A DNA stretch of 64,000 nucleotides from Microlunatus elymi (GTDB lineage Bacteria > Actinomycetota > Actinomycetes > Propionibacteriales > Propionibacteriaceae). Each line of letters starts with the position of its first letter. Position 1 is the stretch's first letter. Both the position numbers and the translations under genes were made by a program. The DNA lies in NCBI RefSeq assembly GCF_007362775.1, contig NZ_CP041692.1, positions 5,022,001-5,086,000 on the forward strand, read 5' to 3'. Below, piece after piece: positions 16,149 to 24,523 of the stretch. A model generated the notes under the pieces. That model searched no databases and had not been told where the DNA came from. It was given only the letters and a program-made list of their open reading frames with translations.

Positions 16149-17339
16149 TCAGGTCGGGCGCCCGGCCGAAGCCGGCAGTACGGCCTTGATCGCAAAGCCG
16201 CCGTCCGGCAACGCTCCGGTCTCCAGTTCGCCGCCGACCAGGTGTACGCGTTCGGCCAGCCCGGCCAGGCCGTGTCCGGTGGACAACGCAGGCTTGTGGC
16301 CGGGCGACCGGGTGCCGCCGTCGTTGATCACGCTGGCACGCAGGCGGGGCGGTATCCAATCCAGGTTGACCTGCACCCTGGCCCCTTCGCCGGCATGCCG
16401 TACGGCGTTGTTCAACGCCTCCTGGACCAGCCGGTAGCAGGTCATCTCGACACTCGGGTCGAGGTCACAAGGCTGCCCTGTCACCACAAGCTCGACCGCC
16501 TGTCCGGCCTGGCGGGCCCGATCGATCAAGGCCGGCAGCTCACTCAACCGTGCCCGGGCCGACGGCGTCTCGACCGACTCGTCCTCGCTGCGCAGCAGCT
16601 CCAGCAGTCGCTGCAACTCGTTCATGGCCTGGATGCCGGACTGTTCGATCGCGTCCAGCGCCGGCCGCACCCGGCCCGGCTGCTGTCCCATCACTGCCAG
16701 CGCCCCGGCGGCCTGCAGCGTCATCGCGCTGACCGAGTGCGAGACGATGTCGTGCAGTTCTCGGCTCATCGCCAATCGTTCATGCCGGACCGCGGCTCGG
16801 ATCTCCTGCTCCCGCAGCAACTCCAGTTCGGCAAGCCGACGCCGGGTCCGATGCCGCAACCGGGCCGCGACCCAGACTGCGGCCAGGATCAGCACATCGG
16901 TGATCACCGTGCCGAGCAGCCAGAATCCCACCATGTCGTTGCGACCGACCGGAAAGGTGTTGATCACTTCGACGGCGAAGACTCCCGCGGTTGCGACCAG
17001 CGACAGCACTGCACCCTGCCGACTGCTGCGCGAAGCGACGGTGAACATCGCCACCAGCAACGCACCGAACGGCTGCAACTCCGGAAACACCAGGGACGAC
17101 ATCGCCGCCGCCCAGCAGATCACGAAGACGGGCATCGGCCGGCGTCGGCGAAACAGCAGAGCGGTCGGCCCGATCAGCAGGATGACGATCCCGGCCGTGG
17201 TCGGCAGCTGCCCTCCCGGACGCAGCCCGGCATCCTCTGTCCGGGAGGCGAAGATGACGAGGTCGAAGGCACCGGCGGCGATCGCGAGCAGCAGGTCGAT
17301 CAGCCGCGATCGCCACAACCGCCGGTTGTCGATCGCCAT
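16149..17339 (-). CDS. Histidine kinase of the NarX/DesK type (HisKA_3)
   Basis: The 396-residue membrane kinase has about four to five N-terminal helices (15-31, 48-63, 69-83, 89-104, 113-128, 138-158). A short linker coiled coil follows, then a HisKA_3 dimerisation domain with the phosphorylated His196 in SRELHDIVSHS. The HATPase domain has the N box LVQEALNNAVRHA (about 306-318) and the G box STGHGLAGLAERV. There is no large extracytoplasmic sensor, so the signal is probably sensed within or near the membrane. Its start lies six bases after the stop of the Cys-tail protein gene, so the two are co-transcribed. It should phosphorylate the downstream response regulator. Confidence 0.92.
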   Translation of the reverse strand: MAIDNRRLWRSRLIDLLLAIAAGAFDLVIFASRTEDAGLRPGGQLPTTAGIVILLIGPTALLFRRRRPMPVFVICWAAAMSSLVFPELQPFGALLVAMFTVASRSSRQGAVLSLVATAGVFAVEVINTFPVGRNDMVGFWLLGTVITDVLILAAVWVAARLRHRTRRRLAELELLREQEIRAAVRHERLAMSRELHDIVSHSVSAMTLQAAGALAVMGQQPGRVRPALDAIEQSGIQAMNELQRLLELLRSEDESVETPSARARLSELPALIDRARQAGQAVELVVTGQPCDLDPSVEMTCYRLVQEALNNAVRHAGEGARVQVNLDWIPPRLRASVINDGGTRSPGHKPALSTGHGLAGLAERVHLVGGELETGALPDGGFAIKAVLPASAGRPT

Positions 17340-17345
17340 CGGCGG

Positions 17346-17747
17346 TCAACAACCCGAGCAGGACTTGAGGCAGAGAATGCGGCACCACCAGGGCTGATCC
17401 GCGACCGCCGCCCGCCCGCTGATCAACGGCTGAGCGGTCTCCAGGAAGACCAGATCCTGCTGGACCGGAAGCAGTTGCAGGCCGGGAGACTCGGCCGCCA
17501 GGATCTCCGCGGCCTGATCGGGGCGGATCAGGCCCGGCCGGATCCGATCGATCGGATAGCGTGCACCGTCGGCGAGATCGAACACCTCCAGGTGTTCGGC
17601 CCGATGCGGAACCGCGCACATGGCCGCCGCGAGGTCGTTGTCGACCTGGACGACATAGGGATGGACCACCCGGCCGACGCCGATCCGGCCGACCGCGGAT
17701 GCCCCGGGCCGCCGACCGTGGACGGCGACCTCTGAACCGAGTTGCAT
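17346..17747 (-). CDS. Uncharacterised protein with a Cys-rich C-terminus (WWCRILCLKSCSGC)
   Basis: A 133-residue protein that I do not recognise. GC-rich third positions support real coding. The first ~60 residues look like a small beta-rich domain (QLGSEVAVHGRR, GRIGVGRVVHPYVVQVDN), and the middle is mixed helix/strand. The last 14 residues hold four Cys, two Trp and two Ser. The spacing C-x3-C-x3-C-x2-C could bind a metal or be a target for modification or lipidation. There is no signal peptide. It is the first gene of a run with a histidine kinase six bases downstream, a response regulator and an ABC exporter. It could be an accessory sensor, a redox or metal-binding partner of the kinase, or, more speculatively, a peptide precursor exported by the ABC pair. 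The ATG at 17747 is the only good start. Confidence 0.65.
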   Translation of the reverse strand: MQLGSEVAVHGRRPGASAVGRIGVGRVVHPYVVQVDNDLAAAMCAVPHRAEHLEVFDLADGARYPIDRIRPGLIRPDQAAEILAAESPGLQLLPVQQDLVFLETAQPLISGRAAVADQPWWCRILCLKSCSGC

Positions 17748-17903
17748 AGCGCGATCATGCCGTACGGCGGCCGATTCGGGGGTCAACCTGTCGAAGATCG
17801 GTCTGCCGCGGTAGCGCCGTCGTCCGACAACCGTAGGGCGATATACATCCAGAGGATGACGACACCGGATCGTCGCGACGGCAGAGTTGTTCCCGGACAA
17901 GTC

Positions 17904-17948
17904 CTGGAGCGTCCACACTCCTCGGGGGGAAGGGTGTGGACGCTCCAG
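17904..17948. repeat. Long hairpin in the divergent gap before marR
   Basis: CTGGAGCGTCCACAC (17904-17918) and GTGTGGACGCTCCAG (17934-17948) pair perfectly around a 15-base loop. ACAAG/CTTGT extends the stem after a short bulge. It lies between divergent genes, so it is not a simple 3'-end terminator. Confidence 0.6.
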
Positions 17949-18000
17949 CCTTGTGAACCCATCCTGATTCCTGACTGAGACCGCCGACTTCTGCGCACTT

Positions 18001-18032
18001 CTTGCAGTCTGCAAGTCTTGCGTTGTGCAAGA
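18001..18032. promoter_or_regulatory. Two inverted repeats over the marR start, probable MarR operators
   Basis: CTTGCAG-T-CTGCAAG (18001-18015) is a perfect 7+7 dyad. TCTTGC-GTTGT-GCAAGA (18016-18032) follows directly and spans the GTG start at 18025. Both share the TTGCA/TGCAA half site. Binding here would block transcription or translation start of marR-clc. Confidence 0.6.
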
Positions 18033-18492
18033 GCGAAGATCATTCAGTCCGGCCGTCGATGCGTTGCAGGCAATAACCCGCGATCTGCTCGGTTTGGCGG
18101 TACGCAGCGTGGACGAGGTCAGCGAGGTGACCGTGCCGCAGATGCGATTGCTGTTCGCGGTCCATGATCACGGCCAAGCCTCCTGCACCGAACTGGCGCA
18201 CGCGCTCGGTCTGAACGGCTCCTCGGTGACCCGGCTGGCGGACAAGCTGACCGTGTCCGGGCATCTGGTGCGTACCGGTGCGCAGGACAGCCGCAGCAAG
18301 GTCGTCCTGGAGCTCACCCAGCGTGGGCACGAGGTGATCGACGCCGTACTGGCCTGGCGATCTCGGGAGTTGACCCGGGTGTTGCACCATCTGGACGCGG
18401 ACGCGCTGCGTTCGCTGACCGCGAGCCTGGATCTGCTGCATGACGGGCTGCGGAGGCGACACCACGATCTGACCGGGCCGGTGCCGCTGTGA
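18025..18492 (+). CDS. MarR-family transcriptional regulator
   Basis: The 155-residue protein has a winged helix-turn-helix at about 38-105. It includes SCTELAHALGLNGSSVTRLADKL and the wing RTGAQDSRSKVVLELTQRG, where the DxRSK/R motif is typical of MarR. Flanking helices form the dimer interface. The GTG at 18025 is the only in-frame start near the domain and lies inside an inverted repeat, so the mRNA may be leaderless and autorepressed. Its stop overlaps the GTG of the ClC gene by four bases, so it is coupled to the transporter and probably controls it. No ligand can be inferred. Confidence 0.88.
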   Translation: MQERRSFSPAVDALQAITRDLLGLAVRSVDEVSEVTVPQMRLLFAVHDHGQASCTELAHALGLNGSSVTRLADKLTVSGHLVRTGAQDSRSKVVLELTQRGHEVIDAVLAWRSRELTRVLHHLDADALRSLTASLDLLHDGLRRRHHDLTGPVPL

Positions 18493-20147
18493 GCCCGGGA
18501 GGAAGATCAGGTTCGCGTCCGGCTTCGGCGAGCGACGAACTCGGCGACTTCAACGTCCATCCTCGACTGTTGGTGATCACGGCCTGGGCACTGCCGATCG
18601 GCGCGCTCGGCGCGGTCGCGGCCTGGTTGCTGCAGATGCTGATCGGCGTCGTCACCAATGCGGTCTTCTATCACCGTTGGGACACCTCGCTGGTCGCCCC
18701 CGGGGCGACCCATCACGCGTGGTGGCTGGTGCTGCTGGCACCGATCGCCGGTGGCCTGGTGGTCGGCCTGATGGCCCGCTACGGGTCGGAGAAGATCCGC
18801 GGCCACGGCATGCCGGAGGCGATCGAGTCGATCCTGGTCGGCGGCAGTCGGGTGGAGCCGAAGGTGGCCGGACTGAAGCCGATCTCGGCGGCGGTCAGCA
18901 TCGGCACCGGCGGCCCGTTCGGCGCCGAAGGGCCGATCATCATGACCGGCGGCGCGATCGGTTCGATCCTCGCCCAGCATTTCCGGCTGACCGCCGACGA
19001 GCGCAAGACCCTGCTGGTCGCCGGCGCCGCGGCCGGGATGGCAGCCACCTTCAACTCGCCGCTGGCTGCGGTGCTGCTGGCGGTTGAGTTGTTGCTGTTC
19101 GAGTGGCGGCCGCGCAGCTTCGTACCGGTGGTCGCGGCCGTGGTCTCCGGCACGGTGGTCCGCGGAATGCTGATCGGCACCGGGCCGATCTTTCCGGTGC
19201 CGCACGCACCGGTGACGATCAACTGGCACGACGACGCCCTGGCGGTCGTGGTGGGAATCAGCGGCGCGTTGGTGGCGTACGGGGCCACCCGGCTGGTGTA
19301 CTTCGCCGAGGACCTGTTCCGCCGGCTGCCGATCCACTGGATGTGGTGGCCGGCCATCGGCGGCCTGATCATCGGGCTCGGCGGCCTGGTCGAACCACGC
19401 GCATTGGGCGTCGGCTACGACGTCATCGATCAACTGCTGACCGGGCACGCGACGATCGACCTGATCATCGGCATCCTGGTGGTCAAGACGCTGATCTGGT
19501 CGCTGTCGTTGGGATCCGGCACCTCCGGCGGCGTGCTGGCGCCGACGTTCATGATCGGCGGCGCGCTCGGTGCGGCCATGGGACTGGTGTTCCCGTCGGT
19601 CTTCCCCGGCTTCTGGGCGATGCTCGGACTGGCCGCCGTGGTCGGCGGTGTGATGCGGTCGCCACTGACCGGCGTGGTCTTCACCCTGGAGTTGACCCAT
19701 GCCTGGGATGCGCTGGTGCCGCTGCTGGTCGCCTCGGTCACGGCGTACGCGGTCTCGGTGCTGGTGCTGAAGCGATCGGTGCTGACCGAGAAGATCGCCC
19801 GTCGCGGGCTGCATCTGAGTCGCGACTACACCACCGACCCACTGGAGACCTTCTTCGCCGCCGACGCGATGCGGACCGGCGACGACGCGATGGAACTGGC
19901 CCGCGAGCTGGCCGCCCGTGGTGCCCACTTCGTGGTCGGCGAACGGGACACCCTGCGTCATGTGGCCTACTCGTTCGCCCAGCACGGCCATCCCGAGGCC
20001 GCAGTGCTGGCCGAGGACGGGCAGGTGCTCGGCCACATCGATGTGCAGTCCCTGTTGACCGCGCGACTGCACGACCTGACCGAGGCCACCGAACGCACGC
20101 AGGTCTTCCGTCGGCCATTGGGCATCGGCAGCCGAGTGCCCGGCTGA
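18489..20147 (+). CDS. ClC-family chloride channel or H+/Cl- antiporter
   Basis: The 552-residue membrane protein has about ten to twelve hydrophobic segments. ClC filter motifs appear in order: GHGMPE (105-110) in place of the usual GSGIPE, GAEGP (145-149) with the gating Glu147, and LSLGSGTSGGVLAPTFMIGG in the second half. FEWRPRSF matches the region where ClC antiporters keep the internal proton Glu, which suggests antiport, though this is not certain. The first motif has His where E. coli ClC has the ion-coordinating Ser107. The C-terminal ~90 residues (ADAMRTGDDAMELARELA onward) look like a CBS-type regulatory region. The gene is coupled to marR by a four-base overlap. Confidence 0.9.
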   Translation: MSPGGRSGSRPASASDELGDFNVHPRLLVITAWALPIGALGAVAAWLLQMLIGVVTNAVFYHRWDTSLVAPGATHHAWWLVLLAPIAGGLVVGLMARYGSEKIRGHGMPEAIESILVGGSRVEPKVAGLKPISAAVSIGTGGPFGAEGPIIMTGGAIGSILAQHFRLTADERKTLLVAGAAAGMAATFNSPLAAVLLAVELLLFEWRPRSFVPVVAAVVSGTVVRGMLIGTGPIFPVPHAPVTINWHDDALAVVVGISGALVAYGATRLVYFAEDLFRRLPIHWMWWPAIGGLIIGLGGLVEPRALGVGYDVIDQLLTGHATIDLIIGILVVKTLIWSLSLGSGTSGGVLAPTFMIGGALGAAMGLVFPSVFPGFWAMLGLAAVVGGVMRSPLTGVVFTLELTHAWDALVPLLVASVTAYAVSVLVLKRSVLTEKIARRGLHLSRDYTTDPLETFFAADAMRTGDDAMELARELAARGAHFVVGERDTLRHVAYSFAQHGHPEAAVLAEDGQVLGHIDVQSLLTARLHDLTEATERTQVFRRPLGIGSRVPG

Positions 20148-20200
20148 GCTCAAGTTCGCGGCCCGTTAGGGTGTTTCTCGATCCCGACCGAGGAGTACGG

Positions 20201-21289
20201 ATGTCCGTGATCACCGCCGCCGAGGCCATGCTCGCCGATCTTGAGGTGGAGACCGTCCGCACCGACGCGACCCAGAGTTTCGTCAAGCAGGAAACGATTC
20301 TGGTGTCGATCACCACTTCCGACGAGCTGACCGGGACCGGGTACGCGTACACCATCGGCACCGGCGGTCCGGCGGTGCTCTCGCTGCTGCGTGAATCGCT
20401 GTTGCCGCTGCTGATCGGCGAGGACGCCCGCAATGTCGAGTGGCTCTGGCGCAAACTGCACGACACCACTCATGCCACAACGGTCGGGGCGATCACTGCG
20501 CTGGCGTTGGCCGCGGTCGATACCGCACTGTGGGATCTGCGCTGTCTGGCGGCCGGCCAACCGCTGTGGCGACTGGCCGGCGGCTATCGGCAAGCTGTCC
20601 CGCTGTACGACACCGAGGGCGGCTGGCTGCACCTGGACACCGACGAACTGGTCCGCGGCGCACTGACCTCACAAGCTGCCCGCTGGCACGGTGTCAAGAT
20701 CAAAGTCGGCAAGCCGGCGATCACCGAGGACGTGGCCCGGCTGCAAGCCGTCCGCGATGCGGTTGGTCCGGAGTTTCCGATCATGGTCGACGCCAACCAG
20801 TCGATGACCAGCGCCGAGGCGGTACGACGTGCCGCGGCCTATGAGCCGGTCGGGCTGGGTTGGTTCGAGGAACCGCTGCCGGCCGACGATGTCGGTGGCC
20901 ACGCCCGGCTCGCCGCGGCCACCAGCATCCCGGTCGCCGTCGGCGAATCGCTCTACTCGATCGGCCAGTTCCGCGACTACCTGCAGCGTGAAGCCGCACA
21001 CGTCATCCAGGTCGACGTGGCCCGGATCGGCGGCATTACACCTTGGCTCAAGGTGGCCCACCTGGCCGAGGCGCACAACGTGGCGGTCTGCCCGCACTTC
21101 CTGATGGAACTGCACGTCAGTCTGGTCGCCGCGGTGCCCAACGGGCGTTATGTGGAGCACATCCCGCAGCTGCGCGCGGTCACTACCGAGGAGATCACCA
21201 TCGCCGACGGCCTCGCCTACGCCCCGGAGCGACCCGGGCTGGGCATCGCCTGGGACTGGGACGCGCTGGACGATCGTCGCGTCGGCTGA
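20201..21289 (+). CDS. Mandelate racemase/muconate lactonising enzyme-family protein (enolase superfamily)
   Basis: The 362-residue protein has an N-terminal capping domain (about 1-130) and a TIM-barrel domain. KIKVGK gives Lys166/Lys168. The metal ligands are Asp197 (VDANQ), Glu223 (WFEEP) and Glu249 (VGES). CPHFLMELHVS gives His299. The KxK motif plus a late His is the mandelate racemase/acid sugar dehydratase pattern, so it probably abstracts a proton alpha to a carboxylate of a hydroxy acid or sugar acid. The substrate is not determined. The ATG at 20201 has AGGAG six bases upstream. It follows the ClC gene by 53 bases and ends at a long hairpin shared with purL. Confidence 0.88.
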   Translation: MSVITAAEAMLADLEVETVRTDATQSFVKQETILVSITTSDELTGTGYAYTIGTGGPAVLSLLRESLLPLLIGEDARNVEWLWRKLHDTTHATTVGAITALALAAVDTALWDLRCLAAGQPLWRLAGGYRQAVPLYDTEGGWLHLDTDELVRGALTSQAARWHGVKIKVGKPAITEDVARLQAVRDAVGPEFPIMVDANQSMTSAEAVRRAAAYEPVGLGWFEEPLPADDVGGHARLAAATSIPVAVGESLYSIGQFRDYLQREAAHVIQVDVARIGGITPWLKVAHLAEAHNVAVCPHFLMELHVSLVAAVPNGRYVEHIPQLRAVTTEEITIADGLAYAPERPGLGIAWDWDALDDRRVG

Positions 21290-21296
21290 TCCATCC

Positions 21297-21346
21297 GAGT
21301 TGTCAGTCGGTGGTTTGGCCATGGCGAAACCACCGACTGACAACTC
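21297..21346. terminator. Bidirectional hairpin between convergent genes
   Basis: The 20-bp arms at 21297-21316 and 21327-21346 pair perfectly around a ten-base loop (GGCCATGGCG). It directly follows the racemase-family gene and overlaps the stop codon of purL (21345-21347), so it can end transcription from both sides. No T-run is present. Confidence 0.7.
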
Positions 21347-23600
21347 AGTGGTCGAGGGCCGCTGGAATGGTCTGCCGCCACCTGTCGGCGAGCTCGGTCA
21401 GGTCCACGCTGAACTGGCCGGCGATCGACAGCGCGTCGCCGCCGACCAGGCCGAGCTCGCGAACCGACACGCCGTGCTGTGCGCACACCGCCGTGAAGGC
21501 GTCCCGCTGCTCCGGCGGCAGCGACACCAGCACCCGACCGGTGCTCTCGGAGAACAAAGCCACAAAGGGATCCTGGTCGTCCGGCAGCGACAGCTCGGCA
21601 CCGCGATGATGACGCAGACTGCACTCGACCAGGGCCTGCGCCAGGCCGCCCTCGGACAGATCGTGAGCGCTGCTCAGCAGCTGTTGCCGGGCGCCGCTGA
21701 TCAAGACCTCGGCCAGCCGCTGTTCATGATCAAGATCGAGCTGTGGCGGCAGACCGCCGAGATGATCATGGACGACATCGGCCCAGACCGAACCCGCCAG
21801 CTCGTCCCGGGTGTCGCCGAGCAGCATGATCACGTCGCCGGCGGCGCGGAAGCCGGCGGGCGTCCTGCGGGTGACGTCGTCGATCACACCGAGCACACCG
21901 ACCACCGGCGTCGGCAGGATCGCCTGCTCGCCGGTCTGGTTGTAGAAGCTGACGTTGCCGCCGGTGACCGGCGTGCCGAGGGTGCGGCAGCCGTCCACCA
22001 GCCCGGCGATGGCGCGCTCGAACTGCCACATCACCGCCGGGTCCTCCGGTGAACCGAAGTTCAGGCAGTCCGAGACCGCGAGCGGGCTGGCGCCGGTGAC
22101 GGCGACGTTGCGGTACGCCTCGGCCAACGCCAACTGCGCACCGGCGTACGGGTCGAGGTAGCTGAACCGGCCGTTGCAGTCGGTGGCCAGCGCGACGCCC
22201 AGGTTGGTGTCCTCGTCGATCCGCAGCATGCCGGAGTCCTCCGGCTGAGCCAGCACCGAGTTGCCGCGGACGTAGCGGTCGTACTGGTCGGTGATCCAGG
22301 ACTTGTCGGCCAGGTTCGGCGACGAGATGATCTTGATCAGGGTTTCCTGGAGTTCGTCGGCGGACGCAGCTCGTTCAAGATCATCAACGCCGTCGACCTG
22401 GACCCCGTCCTGCCAGGTCGGGCGAGCGTACGGGCGTTCGTAGACCGGGCCCTCGGCGGCCACCGTACGCGGCTCGACGTCGACGATGGTCTCGCCGTGC
22501 CAGTCGATGATCAACCGTCCGGTGTCGGTGACCTCCCCGACCTCGGTGGCCAGCACGTCCCACTTGCGGCAGATCTCGAAGAACTGGTCCAGGTGCTGCG
22601 GCTCGACCACCGCCATCATCCGCTCCTGGGATTCGCTCATCAGAATCTCTTCGGGGCTGAGCGTGTGATCACGCAGCGGCACCCGGTCCAAGATCACGTG
22701 CATGCCGCCGTCGCCGGAGCTGGCCAGCTCGGCGGTGGCGCAGCTCAACCCGGCAGCGCCCAGATCGCTGATCCCGTTGATCACACCGGCCGCGAAGAGC
22801 TCCAGCGTGCATTCGATCAGCAGCTTCTCCTGGAACGGGTCGCCGACCTGCACGCTCGGTCGCTTGGCCGGCCCATCGGCGTCGAACGTCTCGCTGGCCA
22901 GCACCGAGGCGCCGCCGATCCCATCGCCGCCGGTTGCGGCCCCGTACAAGATCACCTTGTTGCCGGTACCGGTGGCCCGGCCGAGTTGCAGGTCCTCGTG
23001 CTTGAGCACGCCGATGCAGAGCGCGTTGACCAGCGGGTTGCCGAGGTAGGACTTGTCGAAGACGACCTCGCCGCCGATGTTGGGCAGGCCGAGGCAGTTG
23101 CCGTAGCCGCCGACGCCGGCGACCACCCCCGGCAGCACCCGGTGGGTGTCGGCCGCATCCAGCGGTCCGAACCGGAGCGCGTCCATCACGCCGATCGGCC
23201 GGGCGCCCATCGCGAGGATGTCGCGGACGATGCCGCCGACTCCGGTGGCCGCGCCCTGATACGGCTCGACGTAGGACGGGTGATTGTGGGACTCGATCTT
23301 GAAGGTGACCGCGTACCCCTGGCCGATGTCGATCACGCCGGCGTTCTCGCCGATGCCGGCCAGCAGCTTGCCGGTCCGGGTCTCGGCCGGGAGTTCGCCG
23401 AAGCGGCGCAGGTGGACCTTGGACGACTTGTAGGAGCAGTGCTCGGACCACATCACCGAGTACATCGCCAGCTCGCTGCCGGTCGGTCGCCGGCCGAGGA
23501 TCTCTCGGATCCTGCTGTACTCGTCTTCCTTCAGCCCGAGTTCGCGCCACGGCTGGCTCTGCTCGGGTGTTTTCGCCGCCTGTTCCACGGTGTCCGCCAC
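21345..23600 (-). CDS. purL: Phosphoribosylformylglycinamidine synthase, large subunit
   Basis: Catalyses the ATP-dependent amidation of FGAR to FGAM with ammonia supplied by PurQ; PurS bridges the two. The 751-residue length is that of the small (B. subtilis-type) Pur[13 protein letters not shown] near residue 50, [15 protein letters not shown] with the catalytic His, and the duplicated AIRS/AIRS_C halves ([14 protein letters not shown] in the first, [14 protein letters not shown] in the second) identify it. The GTG at 23600 is the best start. It is 4.5 kb from purQ/purS, separated by an ArsR cassette and a membrane protein, so it is not in their operon. Its stop codon lies inside a long hairpin. 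Confidence 0.97.
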   Translation of the reverse strand: MADTVEQAAKTPEQSQPWRELGLKEDEYSRIREILGRRPTGSELAMYSVMWSEHCSYKSSKVHLRRFGELPAETRTGKLLAGIGENAGVIDIGQGYAVTFKIESHNHPSYVEPYQGAATGVGGIVRDILAMGARPIGVMDALRFGPLDAADTHRVLPGVVAGVGGYGNCLGLPNIGGEVVFDKSYLGNPLVNALCIGVLKHEDLQLGRATGTGNKVILYGAATGGDGIGGASVLASETFDADGPAKRPSVQVGDPFQEKLLIECTLELFAAGVINGISDLGAAGLSCATAELASSGDGGMHVILDRVPLRDHTLSPEEILMSESQERMMAVVEPQHLDQFFEICRKWDVLATEVGEVTDTGRLIIDWHGETIVDVEPRTVAAEGPVYERPYARPTWQDGVQVDGVDDLERAASADELQETLIKIISSPNLADKSWITDQYDRYVRGNSVLAQPEDSGMLRIDEDTNLGVALATDCNGRFSYLDPYAGAQLALAEAYRNVAVTGASPLAVSDCLNFGSPEDPAVMWQFERAIAGLVDGCRTLGTPVTGGNVSFYNQTGEQAILPTPVVGVLGVIDDVTRRTPAGFRAAGDVIMLLGDTRDELAGSVWADVVHDHLGGLPPQLDLDHEQRLAEVLISGARQQLLSSAHDLSEGGLAQALVECSLRHHRGAELSLPDDQDPFVALFSESTGRVLVSLPPEQRDAFTAVCAQHGVSVRELGLVGGDALSIAGQFSVDLTELADRWRQTIPAALDH

Positions 23601-23680
23601 GGCGGTAAGGCTAATGCTTGGGACTGCCTGGCGACGAATGGCGATGTCGACCCTTGACGCGCTGTCTGTAAGCGGACATT

Positions 23681-23716
23681 GCGTACCCTTGTGGTTACGT
23701 AACTATCTGGGTACGC
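23681..23716. promoter_or_regulatory. Nested palindrome, probable ArsR operator
   Basis: GTTACGTAAC (23694-23703) is a perfect palindrome flanked by GCGTACCC (23681-23688) and GGGTACGC (23709-23716). These are exact inverted copies centred on the same point (23698.5). It ends seven bases before the arsR ATG and lies between arsR and divergent purL. Confidence 0.65.
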
Positions 23717-23723
23717 TGCTGGT

Positions 23724-24041
23724 ATGGATGCGGTATTGCAGGCGCTGGCGGATCAGAGCCGGCGGACCGTGCTGGAGATTCTTCGTGATCATCCCGCCAC
23801 GGCCGGTGAACTCGCGGCGGCACTTCCGATTGCCCGGCCGGGAGTGTCGCGGCATCTGCGCGTCCTCAGGGAAGCCGGATTGGTGACGGTGGATCAGGAA
23901 GCCCAACGACGGATCTACAGCCTCCATCCGGAGGCGCTGATGGAGGTCGATCAGTGGCTCGAGTCCTACCGCGCCCTGTGGGAGCAGCGGCTCGACGCTC
24001 TGCACACCGAGATTGCTCGAGGGAAGAAGGCACGCAAGTGA
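23724..24041 (+). CDS. ArsR-family transcriptional regulator
   Basis: The 105-residue protein is a winged helix-turn-helix: MDAVLQALADQSRRTVLEIL at the start, then TAGELAAALPIARPGVSRHLRVLREAGLV as the helix-turn-helix and QRRIYSLHPE as the wing. No Cys metal site is present, so it belongs to the metal-independent group often paired with SRPBCC proteins. The start is seven bases after a nested palindrome that is probably its operator, so it should repress itself. Its stop overlaps the GTG of the SRPBCC gene, and a VOC gene follows, making a tight three-gene operon. The inducer is unknown. Confidence 0.9.
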   Translation: MDAVLQALADQSRRTVLEILRDHPATAGELAAALPIARPGVSRHLRVLREAGLVTVDQEAQRRIYSLHPEALMEVDQWLESYRALWEQRLDALHTEIARGKKARK

Positions 24042-24523
24042 ACATCATCGGAACCATGCGCCGACTCGACGAGAGCCGCGGCGCCGTACGGGTCAACGAT
24101 CTCTACGACACCGACATCGACGACCTGTGGCAAGCCTGTACGACGCCGGACCGGCTTGCCCGGTGGATCGGTGAGGTGACCGGCGACCTGCGCGTCGGTG
24201 GCACGATCCACGCGTCCTGGACCAGCAGTTGGACGGGGCCGGGGAGGGTGGAAGTCTGCGAGGCTCCGCGGCATCTGCTGCTCACCCTGGAACCCGGTGC
24301 CGAGGATCAGACCCAGGTCGAGGCGTGGCTCAGCGAGGAGGGTTCGCAGACCCGGTTGGTGGTCGAGGAACGCGGGCTGCCGTTGGCGAACCTGCATTTC
24401 TACGGGTCCGGCTGGCAGGCACATCTGGAGGACCTCGGCAGGTCGCTGGTCGGCGAGCCGTCGGTCTGGCATGACCGTTGGACCGAACTCACGCCGGCCT
24501 ACCAAGAGTTGGCGGTGAACTGA
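24038..24523 (+). CDS. SRPBCC/AHSA1-domain protein
   Basis: The 161-residue protein has the START-like ligand-binding fold of the AHSA1 (activator of Hsp90 ATPase homologue 1-like) group. Visible segments are LYDTDIDDLWQACTTPDRLARWIG, the signature early helix, then GDLRVGGTIHASW, VEVCEAPRHLLLTLEP and a long C-terminal helix with GSGWQAHLEDLGRSLVGE. The GTG at 24038 overlaps the arsR stop (GTGA). Such ArsR-SRPBCC pairs are widespread; the SRPBCC partner is thought to bind a small hydrophobic molecule, but the ligand here cannot be told. It overlaps the following VOC gene by one base. Confidence 0.88.
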   Translation: MNIIGTMRRLDESRGAVRVNDLYDTDIDDLWQACTTPDRLARWIGEVTGDLRVGGTIHASWTSSWTGPGRVEVCEAPRHLLLTLEPGAEDQTQVEAWLSEEGSQTRLVVEERGLPLANLHFYGSGWQAHLEDLGRSLVGEPSVWHDRWTELTPAYQELAVN

